Shown here: in pieces, positions 22,833 through 31,281 of the stretch | Layout of the letters: each line of letters starts with the position of its first letter | Numbering within the stretch: the first letter of the stretch is position 1 | Assembly: GCA_026996325.1 (NCBI GenBank) | Contig: JALWLU010000163.1 | Span: forward strand, 1-36,724 | Direction: 5' to 3' | DNA: 36,724 nt | From: Sulfurovum sp. | GTDB taxonomy: Bacteria > Campylobacterota > Campylobacteria > Campylobacterales > Sulfurovaceae | Program-made: the position numbers and the translations under genes | The notes under the pieces: generated by a model | Seen by the model: only the letters and a program-made list of their open reading frames with translations | What the model was told of the DNA's origin: nothing | Database searches by the model: none

Positions 22833-23946
22833 CGAGCACCTTCTCTATCTCATGCATTGCATCACGGTTTTTGAGCCTGAACTTGATCTCGATACGGCGT
22901 GAGGCATCTTTGTCCTCCACACCATTTACCTTGACAGGGTCCAGAAAGGCGCGTCCGGAAGCGACCAGCAGCGGTTTGAGATTGTACTTCTTGGCAATAT
23001 CGAGTGTCAGCAGATAGTGCATGACCGCAAAGGCACGCCGCTGTGAGAGGTCTAGGTTGTAGAGGTAGCCGCCGTCACTGTCGGTGTGCCCTTCGATGAT
23101 GATTTTGTCGAGGTAGGGTTTGATGGCAGGGTTTGTCACCAGCGTTCCTATATACTCCTCGAATGCTCGCTTGAGCTCCCCTTTGGCATCCTCTTTGAGC
23201 ACGGCGCTCCCTTTGTCGAAGAGTACGTTGGAAGCCAGCTTGAGCGCCCCGCTCTTCCTGTCGATACGCACCTTGTCACCCAGTGCCTCTTTGAGCGCAG
23301 CGATAACCTTCAGACGAATACCGGTAAGCGATTTTATCTTTGCTTTCTGGCTCTGAAGCCTCTCAAGCAGCGCATCGTACTTTGTCCGTTTCTCATCGAG
23401 CGCACTGGCAAGCTTGAGCAGCTGTGCCTCATTTGCCTTGATGGTTTTGTTGGCATCACTGAGCGCACCGGAGAGCACAACAATCTTCCCTTTATACTCC
23501 TTGAGCTGTCTGTTTAAAGTAGCATTGGTATCGTTGAGCATCTTCTGTACGATGACCAGTTTGCCTGCCAACCGGTCTTTTTGGGTATTGGCCTCAAGCA
23601 GCATGCGTGTGAGTTTTTGTATCTCCTCCTCTTTGAGCCTGATAGTCTGCATCTGGGCATCGAGAGAACGGTTCTTTGTTAGCAGGTCTTTTTCGCGCTC
23701 ACTGAGCAGTACTTTGTTCTTTTGCAGGTCCGCACTCAGGGATTCGAGCATCTTTTCGCGGCTCTGAAGTGTAGAGGAGAGCTGACTGAGTCTCTCCTCT
23801 TTTTTGTGCAGGTCACTTTTGAGAATCATGGATTTGGAGACAATGGCGCCGATGAGGAGGATGAAGACAAAGAGCAGTCCCGCCATCAGGTCGGCATAGG
23901 AGATCCAGAAGTTGTTCCCCTCGTCCGTACTTTTGCGTCGGAACAT
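22822..23946 (-). CDS. MotB-like protein: TM, coiled coil, OmpA domain
   Basis: A 374-residue protein. Residues 13-37 form the single membrane helix FWISYADLMAGLLFVFIL with Asp19 at the position of the proton-carrying aspartate of MotB and ZorB. A long charged coiled coil (about residues 40-215) should project into the periplasm, followed by an OmpA-type peptidoglycan-binding domain (about 245-360; IIIEGHTDSDGGYLYNLDLSQRRA). Flagellar MotB lacks so long a spacer. The ATG at 23946 overlaps the stop of the MotA-like gene (TGATG). With that partner it should form an ion-driven rotary motor anchored to the cell wall. The output is unknown. Confidence 0.88.
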   Translation of the reverse strand: MFRRKSTDEGNNFWISYADLMAGLLFVFILLIGAIVSKSMILKSDLHKKEERLSQLSSTLQSREKMLESLSADLQKNKVLLSEREKDLLTKNRSLDAQMQTIRLKEEEIQKLTRMLLEANTQKDRLAGKLVIVQKMLNDTNATLNRQLKEYKGKIVVLSGALSDANKTIKANEAQLLKLASALDEKRTKYDALLERLQSQKAKIKSLTGIRLKVIAALKEALGDKVRIDRKSGALKLASNVLFDKGSAVLKEDAKGELKRAFEEYIGTLVTNPAIKPYLDKIIIEGHTDSDGGYLYNLDLSQRRAFAVMHYLLTLDIAKKYNLKPLLVASGRAFLDPVKVNGVEDKDASRRIEIKFRLKNRDAMHEIEKVLDAQ

Positions 23947-25064
23947 CACTCACCCGCTCTGTTGTTCTCTTTGAGTGCGGCAAGGGTCTTGAGTATCTCC
24001 CGGTTCTGCTCGGAGAGTATTCTTGAGAAGGTGGCAAGCTTTTCGACCACGTCACCAATCTCTGCATCGATCTTCTCGAACGTGCGGTCCACACTGCCGT
24101 CAAAACGCTGCATGGAGCGCTGAAGATTCTTCGCATTTTCGTTGAAGCCCTCGATATTCTCCTTGATAGTAGCGACCGCATTGACACTCTCGCCTCTGCT
24201 CTCGATACGATCGAGCGTATCGCGCAGCTCTCTTGAAATCTGCTGCATCCCTTTGGTGATCTGCGTGAAGCTGTCGGTCGTATCGGAGACAATGGTCGTG
24301 AAGTTCTTGAGGTACTGGTCGTTGAGCTCCTTGATGAAGTCCATATTGAAGGTCTCTTTGAGCGTTTGGACGATCTCCTGGTCCTTGAGCTCGCTCTGCA
24401 TATGCTCGTGCTTGATGAGCTCCGCCTTTTTCCAGACACGGTTCTCGTAGAGCTTCTCAAGATCGTAGAGGTTCTTCTCCACCTTGCTCACACCCCGCTT
24501 CTCGAAGTAGATCCAGACCAGTGAAAGCGCGATGCCGTAGATGGAGGCGTAAAAGGCCGTGCCGATACCTGAAAGCAGGATGGAGATCTCCTGGTCGAGC
24601 GCATCGAGGTCCTTGACGGTAAAGTCGGGCATCGACATAGCTATGGCAATGAAGGTCCCCAAAATCCCCAGCATCGGAAATACGGAGGGGGCAACCCTTG
24701 CGAAGTTGTCGTTTCTAATATCTTTATAGAACTCCTCCATAAAGTCTTTCACATGCAGCGTCGACTTGGTCTTGCCCATAATGGTCAGCGCATTGGCTCG
24801 CAGCTCCTTTTGCAGCTTCTCCTCCATCTGAATGAACGATCCACGCATATGACAGGCGGCGTAGTTGGCATTGTGGCGCACAAAGAGAAGAAAAACAACA
24901 AAGATAAAAGCGATGATGACCAGCGTGTGTATCTCCACGTGAAGCGGTATGATACCTGCATAGCCAAGCGCCAGTGCAACAAGCAGCAGCATTGGTAGCA
25001 GCACGATGGCGAAAGCCTGTGCAAAACAGGAGGGTTTTTGGGCAGTGTTTTCCAGTACGAACAT
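23946..25064 (-). CDS. MotA/TolQ/ExbB-like proton-channel protein with long cytoplasmic tail
   Basis: A 372-residue inner-membrane protein with four membrane helices (about residues 17-39, 47-63, 123-145, 165-187). The TM3 region VFPMLGILGTFIAIAM and TM4 region LLSGIGTAFYASIYGIAL are the MotA/ExbB hallmarks that line the channel. A C-terminal helical tail of about 180 residues (190-372) is predicted to reach into the cytoplasm, a feature shared with ZorA of Zorya defence systems. It is first in the operon and overlaps the MotB-like gene. No flagellar, Tol, TonB or Zorya effector genes are adjacent. An upstream region with repeat B separates it from the divergent kinase gene. Confidence 0.88.
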   Translation of the reverse strand: MFVLENTAQKPSCFAQAFAIVLLPMLLLVALALGYAGIIPLHVEIHTLVIIAFIFVVFLLFVRHNANYAACHMRGSFIQMEEKLQKELRANALTIMGKTKSTLHVKDFMEEFYKDIRNDNFARVAPSVFPMLGILGTFIAIAMSMPDFTVKDLDALDQEISILLSGIGTAFYASIYGIALSLVWIYFEKRGVSKVEKNLYDLEKLYENRVWKKAELIKHEHMQSELKDQEIVQTLKETFNMDFIKELNDQYLKNFTTIVSDTTDSFTQITKGMQQISRELRDTLDRIESRGESVNAVATIKENIEGFNENAKNLQRSMQRFDGSVDRTFEKIDAEIGDVVEKLATFSRILSEQNREILKTLAALKENNRAGE

Positions 25065-25079
25065 ATAATTATCCTATGC

Positions 25080-25085
25080 TAAATT
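25080..25085 (+). promoter_or_regulatory. Possible extended -10 box upstream of repeat B
   Basis: TATGCTAAATT lies 25 nt before repeat B and closely matches the TATGCTACAAT before repeat A, including the following ATTGA and TCTGAA words. It could drive the histidine kinase gene with repeat B in a leader of about 215 nt. A nearer GATAAAAT box exists at about 25285. Confidence 0.35.
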
Positions 25086-25110
25086 GAATTGTCTGAATCA
25101 TAGCTTACGA

Positions 25111-25196
25111 AGGTTTCACTCGATGGCGACAAAGGAGCACTCAACCCGCTAGGGCGGCTTTGCCGTTTGCGACTGCCAGAGCTATCGAGTGAAACC
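25111..25196. repeat. Structured repeat, copy B (palindromic arms, core inverted relative to copy A)
   Basis: The left arm (GGTTTCACTCGATGGC, 25112-25127) pairs with the right arm (25181-25196) with one G-U wobble on the plus strand. The core matches the reverse complement of copy A except for one extra base. Compared with copy A, the arms carry two compensatory double changes (C-G to T-A and A-T to G-C). It lies between the divergent MotA-like and histidine kinase genes. Confidence 0.9.
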
Positions 25197-25308
25197 GATG
25201 GTGCCCCAGAGACATTCTATTGTATCGGAGTATATCCAAAGATATTAAATCGGATGTTAACTCGATACTTCAACCAACTTTCGATAAAATCAAAAAAAAC
25301 GGCACAGT

Positions 25309-26931
25309 ATGAAATCTTTCAACATCTCCACCTTCATCTTTGTACTGCTACTGCTCTTCCTGGCAGCCGATTTTGCCGGTTATCGGTTTCTCAGGGAGTA
25401 TATCCGACAGAACCACGAAAAAGACACCCAAATTCTTTTCTATCAGATAAAGACCGTTACAGATGAGATGGTTGCCAAACTGATGAGAGAGCACGATACA
25501 CAAAGAGAAAACGCGTTGGCAGTACACCGAAAAGTTGCGTCGCTGCTTAAAAATGCCGACCTCAATATCTCCCTTGAAAAGATTCACAAAGAGATCAATG
25601 CCGACGATACAAGGCACCCCTATGACATCTATCTGGCAGACAAGAAGCTTGTCATTCGCAATACAACCTTCCCTGCCGACAAAGGTTTCGACCTGAGCTT
25701 TGCAAAGGAGATCTTCGATGCGCATTTCAAAAAACAAACTATCGGATACTCCGCACCCATTCAGGAGAAAGCTACCAACAGTTTTTTCAGCTACACAGAC
25801 AGCTACTTAGAAAGAGACGGAGACCCAAAAGCAATGCTGCTGCAGACAAGCTACCGCTACCATGATGTCAGTGAAGCACTGGAGGAACTCAAAACGATCA
25901 TCCAGAAGAACCCCTCCATAAGCCTACTGAAAATCTATGCATTCATCGATCATGAGTTCACCTACGAAATTGTCCTCAAACACGACGACAGACATGTAAA
26001 ACCGAACATCCAGACGCTAGAGCGTGCACACCGTGAAGGGGAGGAGACGATCAAGGAGCTCGGGCACCATACGCTCTTGACAAAGGAGTACACCGCAAAC
26101 GGTATCCCCTACCGCATGCTTCTGATGGCTACACGCAGCAGTCATGACAGTAAAATGCTCATTGTCAATGCCGTCACACTTGATGATACAGCCTACCATA
26201 ACGAACTGAGGAATCTCAATATCGCAATGGCACTGCTGACTCTCTTTGGGGTACTTGGTATCATCATTGTCTACAAGGTCCGCTCAAAAGAAGTGAAACT
26301 CTCTGAACAGGATGCTTTTGTCCAGAGCGCCATGCACGAGATCAAAACACCACTTAGCGTTATCAGCCTCAACAACGAGCTTCGTACCATCGAAAAGGGG
26401 GAGGATGAGTACAGCCAGGAGATCGACAGTGCCATCCGAACCCTGCAGACCTCCTACGATGCGATGAACTTCATTATGACACGCTCGGAGCTGACATACC
26501 CCGTTGAGAGACTTTCGCTTTCAGATGTCCTCAAGGAGCGCATCACCTTTTTCGAGCGTATCGCCGAAACCAACGACAAGCAGATAGTCGCACAGATCGA
26601 AAACGACCTGAGTGTGAAAATCTCCCATGTCGAAATGGTACGCCTCATCGACAACAACCTTTCAAACGCACTCAAATACAGTGCGCCGGGCAGCACCATC
26701 ACAGTAACGCTCAAAGAGAATGTACTGAGTTTTCACAACACCGGTACGCCCATTGAGGATACCGAAAAGATATTTGAAAAGTATGTCAGGGAGAACCGCA
26801 CTGTCGGCGGCTACGGGCTGGGGCTGGACATCGTAAAACAGATTGCAAAGCGCTACGGTATAACCATAGAGCTTCACTCCGATGCAAAGAACGGCACACG
26901 CTTCAGTTATATCTTCAAGGAGGCAGAATGA
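25309..26931 (+). CDS. Membrane sensor histidine kinase
   Basis: A 540-residue two-component kinase. A first membrane helix (residues 7-25), a periplasmic sensor region of about 270 residues, and a second helix (about residues 303-323) precede the HisKA domain with the phosphoacceptor His343 in MHEIKTPLS and the HATPase domain with the N box NNLSNALKY and the G box GGYGLGLDIV. The sensor domain is not recognised. No clear ribosome-binding site precedes the ATG. Its 3' end overlaps the TonB-dependent receptor gene by ATGA, and the response regulator lies beyond that gene, so kinase, receptor and regulator probably form one signalling unit. Confidence 0.92.
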   Translation: MKSFNISTFIFVLLLLFLAADFAGYRFLREYIRQNHEKDTQILFYQIKTVTDEMVAKLMREHDTQRENALAVHRKVASLLKNADLNISLEKIHKEINADDTRHPYDIYLADKKLVIRNTTFPADKGFDLSFAKEIFDAHFKKQTIGYSAPIQEKATNSFFSYTDSYLERDGDPKAMLLQTSYRYHDVSEALEELKTIIQKNPSISLLKIYAFIDHEFTYEIVLKHDDRHVKPNIQTLERAHREGEETIKELGHHTLLTKEYTANGIPYRMLLMATRSSHDSKMLIVNAVTLDDTAYHNELRNLNIAMALLTLFGVLGIIIVYKVRSKEVKLSEQDAFVQSAMHEIKTPLSVISLNNELRTIEKGEDEYSQEIDSAIRTLQTSYDAMNFIMTRSELTYPVERLSLSDVLKERITFFERIAETNDKQIVAQIENDLSVKISHVEMVRLIDNNLSNALKYSAPGSTITVTLKENVLSFHNTGTPIEDTEKIFEKYVRENRTVGGYGLGLDIVKQIAKRYGITIELHSDAKNGTRFSYIFKEAE

Positions 26932-28763
26932 GAAAATGTCTGTTGCTACTTCCTCTTCTGCTGAGCGTTTCAGGTGCAGAGAGCATCACACTGCAGCCCA
27001 TCGATGTCGACCAGAATATGACTTCCGAGGCTGCCGGACAGATGCGCGTCTTCTCTTCCCAAAAGGCAAAAGAACAGGACGCCAAGACACTCCAGCAGCG
27101 CCTTGAGAACGATGTCTCCTTCTCCAGGACCATCGACAACAAAGGAGAGTGGGCACTCTCTTTCAGGGGAATGGACTTCCTTGCCACAGAATATTTCGAA
27201 AACGGCATCCCTCTCTACCGTACGCCAAACGGCTTTGTCGACCCAAAATTCGTAATGACACTGGCGACACTTGTACTAAACGATGGCAGCACTCCGGGAG
27301 AGCTTGGGGTCTCGGCCACGGGAGGAGAAGTTTCCATCATCTCTCCTCTGCCCCAGAAAGCGTTTGATGCCACACTCTTTGCAACCGCTTCTACCAATGA
27401 TCGTTTTGTACATACTTCTGCCGGAACGATGCAGGAGAGATTTTACCTCCAGGCAAATGCGGCACTTTATGACCGCAACACATTTCGCATTTCGGACGAC
27501 TACCCCAAAAACAGCCTGCAGCCTGGTACCAAACGCGAAAACAGCGACAAGTACCAGGCCAACGTCTCCCTCAAGGCAGGCTGGTTTCCAAGTGATACAA
27601 CCCACATCGGCATCAAAGTGGCCTCCACCCGAGCCGAGTTTGGCATGCCCCACAATGTTCATGCCGATGAGAGTACACCGCCGGTATGGAACGCATACAG
27701 ACGCATCAATGACAAGTCGCTTGACAGCTTCTACCTCTACGGAGACTATACCGATGAAGGTGTGAGTGTGACACTGCGCACCTATATGGACCACTATGAG
27801 GATATCTTCGATATCTATAACGATGCCACCTACCTTTCCAAATGGCCGAGTGTCCTCTACAACGACCATCGCTACGGTGCCATTGCCAAAGTTTCTTTGC
27901 ATGCCGAAAAGAGCATACATACCGTTACGTTACAGTACGAGCGTAACGATCATGAACGCAGTGGAGGAGAAAAATTGGAGAACGCATTTTTTCGTGCCGA
28001 CACCCTCCGTGCAGCCTACAACTATCATCTTGACCTCTCTCCCCATTGGCAATTCGACAGTGCGATCGAGCATGTTATGCTTGACCCAAAACATGCTACC
28101 GATCTAACCGACAACACCATGCCAAACCGAAAAAGTGCCTGGAATGTCCAAGCAACACTGGGTTACAGACAGCTGCACTGGCAGATCGACCTGGGAGCAG
28201 CACTCAAACACCGTATGCCCTCAATGCGTGAGATGTTCTCACTCTTTCCATGGCACAAAGTGGACCCATCTCTAAAACCCGAAGAGAGCAGACAACTGAC
28301 ACTTTCATATAGCGGCATACTCGATGCCAAAAGCCGCATTAGTCTCTCACTCTACCACTACCAGCTCAACGATCTTATCGTCAAAGATAACCAGTATGTC
28401 ACCAACCACGATAAAGCCACCCACTACGGGGTAGAACTGCGATTCAAGAGCAACCGTTTCAAAGGTCAGCATATTGCCTTCTCATACGCCTATGCACATG
28501 CCAAAGAGGACGATGGTACGCCTTTGGAGTTCGTACCGACCCATCAGCTGACACTTGAGGATACAGTGCCCCTCACCCCCTCACTCTCACTCTACGGACG
28601 CTTTGCCTACGTGGGTATTCGCTACAGTACCGCTACAGCGATACCCTCACCGCACGTATTGGGGCAAAAAACCTTTTGGACAGCGACTATGAGTGGCAGT
28701 ACGGTTTTCCCGCAGAGGGCAGAAGTCTCTATTTTTCCATTGACTGGCGGCTTTAGTGTGTAA
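26928..28763 (+). CDS. TonB-dependent outer-membrane receptor, frameshifted near the C-terminus
   Basis: A 611-codon ORF with signal peptide (residues 1-17), a plug domain (about 20-140; EWALSFRGMDFLATEYFENGIPLYR) and a beta-barrel of aromatic-rich strands. It should import a siderophore, metal complex or other ligand using TonB. The last ~50 codons of this frame look like noise, whereas the -1 frame from 28613 to the TAG at 28754-28756 encodes a proper barrel end (TARIGAKNLLDSDYEW, then SLYFSIDWRL). One missing base in the GTGGGT run at 28611-28616 would restore it. Either a real inactivating mutation or a sequencing indel. The 4-nt overlap with the kinase gene implies co-expression. Confidence 0.85.
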   Translation: MRKCLLLLPLLLSVSGAESITLQPIDVDQNMTSEAAGQMRVFSSQKAKEQDAKTLQQRLENDVSFSRTIDNKGEWALSFRGMDFLATEYFENGIPLYRTPNGFVDPKFVMTLATLVLNDGSTPGELGVSATGGEVSIISPLPQKAFDATLFATASTNDRFVHTSAGTMQERFYLQANAALYDRNTFRISDDYPKNSLQPGTKRENSDKYQANVSLKAGWFPSDTTHIGIKVASTRAEFGMPHNVHADESTPPVWNAYRRINDKSLDSFYLYGDYTDEGVSVTLRTYMDHYEDIFDIYNDATYLSKWPSVLYNDHRYGAIAKVSLHAEKSIHTVTLQYERNDHERSGGEKLENAFFRADTLRAAYNYHLDLSPHWQFDSAIEHVMLDPKHATDLTDNTMPNRKSAWNVQATLGYRQLHWQIDLGAALKHRMPSMREMFSLFPWHKVDPSLKPEESRQLTLSYSGILDAKSRISLSLYHYQLNDLIVKDNQYVTNHDKATHYGVELRFKSNRFKGQHIAFSYAYAHAKEDDGTPLEFVPTHQLTLEDTVPLTPSLSLYGRFAYVGIRYSTATAIPSPHVLGQKTFWTATMSGSTVFPQRAEVSIFPLTGGFSV

Positions 28764-28842
28764 AAAATCACCACAAAACTATCCATTACACCAAATTTTT
28801 TCACTTTTTTACAAATGTCACACCAGTGTCATACGGATGTAG

Positions 28843-28848
28843 TATAAT
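28843..28848 (+). promoter_or_regulatory. -10 box of the REC-HTH-GGDEF gene, 7 nt before its ATG
   Basis: GTATAAT ends 7 nt before the ATG at 28856, with no ribosome-binding site in between, so the mRNA is predicted to be leaderless. The box also argues against the longer in-frame starts at 28826 and 28847. Confidence 0.55.
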
Positions 28849-28855
28849 GATTACT

Positions 28856-30058
28856 ATGAAAATTCTTTTGCTTGAAGATGATATTGCACTGAACAAGGCG
28901 ATCAGGAAAGTGCTCGAACTCGACCGTCATGAGGTTGCTGTCTTTACAGACGGCAAAGCGGTGCTTGAAGCACTTCCGGGCTCCTATGGTCTCTACATTC
29001 TCGATATCAACGTACCGCATATCACAGGTTTGCAACTGCTTGGGAAGATCATGGAAACCAAAAGCGATGCGCAGGTAATGATCATCAGCTCCAACACCGA
29101 TCTGGAGTCGATCGAGAACGCATACGGCATCGGGTGTGTCGACTACCTAAAAAAGCCGTTTCACATCACCGAGCTGCGTGCAAAGATCAACCGCATCAAG
29201 CCTCCCAAAACCGATCTTCTCTCCAAGGTCAAACTCCACTCTCAGGAGGAGGTGCTGACAAAAAAGGAGAAAAAACTGCTTACGCTGCTGCTTGAGCATA
29301 TGGGAGAGACGGTAACCTACAAAATGATCGCCAGTGAGATTTACGACAACAAGGAGATGAGTATGGAAGCACTGCGTACCCTGATGCGCAGGCTTCGTGC
29401 CAAACTCGAAAGCGATATCATACGCAATGTCATCGATGAAGGGTATTCCATTCCCTCACTCGATCCGGCAAGTACACAAGAGAGAAGAAGTGACATCTCT
29501 GCGCTGCTGTATGAAAACAGGCAACTTCGAAGAGAACGCGAAATACTAAGGAAAAAGGCTTTCACCGATCCTTTAACCGGATTGTACAACCGTGCACGTA
29601 TGGAGGAGGTCTTTCTCTTCGAACACCAGAAGTTCCTGCAGTACAACACCCCTTTTTCCATCGCTCTGATAGACCTCGACGACTTCAAAGATGTCAACGA
29701 TACCTTTGGACATACTGTCGGGGACAGATACCTCAAGATGATCTCAAAACATATGATGGCATTCTTCAAACAGCAGGGGATCATCGGTCGCTGGGGCGGG
29801 GAGGAGTTTCTCATCATGCTCCCGGGGCTCTCTCTGAATGAGGCCAAAGCGCTTGTAGAACGATTTCAAACCTCGTTTCGGGATATAGACTGCCCGACCA
29901 TCGGAGAGCGTACCGCATCCTTCGGTCTTGCAAGCATCGATACGGACGATACCCTCAGCTCACTTGTCAGCCGTGCGGACGAAGCGCTTCTTCTGGCAAA
30001 GCTCAAAGGCAAAAACCGCATAGAGGTCAATGACCGGAGTATGCACATCAGTGCCTAA
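28856..30058 (+). CDS. Response regulator: REC, OmpR-type winged helix and GGDEF
   Basis: A 400-residue regulator. The REC domain (1-115) has the acidic pair Glu7-Asp8-Asp9, phosphoacceptor Asp50 and Lys100 in KKPF. Residues 130-200 form an OmpR/PhoB-type winged helix (LTKKEKKLLTLLLEH, EALRTLMRRLRAKL). After a short coiled coil (about 212-235), residues 237-395 are a GGDEF domain with TDPLTGLYNR and an intact GGEEF site (314-318), so it should make c-di-GMP. The RxxD inhibitory site is absent (KQQG at that position). A DNA-binding and cyclase domain in one protein is unusual. Likely partner: the kinase at 25309. The stop overlaps that of the convergent gene. Confidence 0.92.
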   Translation: MKILLLEDDIALNKAIRKVLELDRHEVAVFTDGKAVLEALPGSYGLYILDINVPHITGLQLLGKIMETKSDAQVMIISSNTDLESIENAYGIGCVDYLKKPFHITELRAKINRIKPPKTDLLSKVKLHSQEEVLTKKEKKLLTLLLEHMGETVTYKMIASEIYDNKEMSMEALRTLMRRLRAKLESDIIRNVIDEGYSIPSLDPASTQERRSDISALLYENRQLRREREILRKKAFTDPLTGLYNRARMEEVFLFEHQKFLQYNTPFSIALIDLDDFKDVNDTFGHTVGDRYLKMISKHMMAFFKQQGIIGRWGGEEFLIMLPGLSLNEAKALVERFQTSFRDIDCPTIGERTASFGLASIDTDDTLSSLVSRADEALLLAKLKGKNRIEVNDRSMHISA

Positions 30059-31275
30059 TCGAGTGTCAATACCTCTCCAAAGGGCACCTCTTTGGCTTCG
30101 GGCATCACCCACATCACATCGTACCCGGGTGCTTCATCGGGAAAGGTTCCCATACCGTCGGTAAAGTAGAGCAGCAGCGTAGGGTAACTCACTTCACGCT
30201 CGATATGTTCGAATACCGGCCTGAAATCAGTCCCCCCTCCTCCTTTAACACTGTATTCAAGCGCTTCCCCGGGAAGAAACACCTTATGGCTCTGCACCTT
30301 CGCATCGGCGGTAATGAGGTCTATCTCGTAGTTGCCGTAGCTCTGCATAATGCCGTCCACTTCTCCAAGAAACGTCCCAAGCAGCTCTTCATCAACAGAT
30401 CCCGAGGTATCGACGGCGATGACAATACGCAGCAGGTCCGAGCTGAGGCTGGGCAGGCATATGCCTCGGTAGAGATACTTGGGGTTTGGCGGCATGAAGC
30501 TGTAGGTGCTTTTGGCAAACTCGGCAATGTAGCGGTAGAGCAGCTCGCGCCAGTGGATCTTGTGCGAAAAATATGCCGGTACGACAAACTCAAGCCCCTG
30601 CGGAAGCTCCCCTTGGCGTTTGAATTTCTGGAATATCTGTTCGAAATACTCCGCAAGCTCCTCCTGCAGTGCGGAAAGCGCTTCATCAGTAAGTGTCTCT
30701 TCCTCTGCCGAAAGCGGCTGCGGCATTTCGGCGGCCTGCTCCGGTCTTTGCGGAGGCTCCGTCGGCGTATCGTTCTGCGTTTGTGTCTGCTGCTCTTTGC
30801 TCTCCCCATCTCCCTCCTGCTGCGGCACATCATCAGGGGTCGGGGCTTCGCTCTCATCAAGCGTCTGGTTATAGATCATCTCGTCTTTGAGAATGTCGTA
30901 GATCTCTTCGGCGTACATATTCTCGAAGCGCTCGTCGTAGTAGGCGTAGGGAGGAAGCGTAAAGTCGTTCTTTACCAGCATACTGTTTACCGCCAGATCG
31001 GTGGCTGCCTGCCAGATGCGCCCTACCCGCTGCTCTATACGCTCATGGTGCTTAAGCAGTGCGTGCATCGCACCGTTGGCAAGTGCGAACTCGATCTCAT
31101 CGAGCGGCGCTCTTTCGATGTACTCTTCGTTATAGGTCAGCTTCGTACCGTCACTGCCGAATGTCAGCGCGTTGCCGTCGGGGTTCATCTGCAGCACCGT
31201 GGCTACAGAGCCGATGTAGGGGTGCTCGAGCATCAGTTTGGCTTTGGCCTTGGCTATCTTCTCTTCGTGTGTCAT
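30055..31275 (-). CDS. DUF2201-type protein with VWA-like domain
   Basis: A 406-residue cytosolic protein. The N-terminal part (about 1-140) resembles the putative metallopeptidase half of DUF2201 proteins, but the expected HExxH is NGAMH (followed by ALLKHHER), lacking the first His and the Glu. A Pro/Glu/Gln-rich linker (about residues 150-200) leads to a C-terminal VWA-like domain with MIDAS motif VDTSGSVDEE, GGGTDF and LYFTDG. Such proteins usually pair with a MoxR-type AAA+ ATPase; none is adjacent. A minus-strand TATAAT lies 6 nt before the ATG. Function unknown. Confidence 0.85.
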   Translation of the reverse strand: MTHEEKIAKAKAKLMLEHPYIGSVATVLQMNPDGNALTFGSDGTKLTYNEEYIERAPLDEIEFALANGAMHALLKHHERIEQRVGRIWQAATDLAVNSMLVKNDFTLPPYAYYDERFENMYAEEIYDILKDEMIYNQTLDESEAPTPDDVPQQEGDGESKEQQTQTQNDTPTEPPQRPEQAAEMPQPLSAEEETLTDEALSALQEELAEYFEQIFQKFKRQGELPQGLEFVVPAYFSHKIHWRELLYRYIAEFAKSTYSFMPPNPKYLYRGICLPSLSSDLLRIVIAVDTSGSVDEELLGTFLGEVDGIMQSYGNYEIDLITADAKVQSHKVFLPGEALEYSVKGGGGTDFRPVFEHIEREVSYPTLLLYFTDGMGTFPDEAPGYDVMWVMPEAKEVPFGEVLTLD

Positions 31276-31281
31276 GCCGCG

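Noticed and set aside
22822-25064. A Zorya anti-phage system
   Set aside because: The channel and OmpA-domain proteins resemble ZorA and ZorB in general layout, but no ZorC, ZorD or ZorE gene is adjacent and the MotB-like spacer is much longer than in ZorB.
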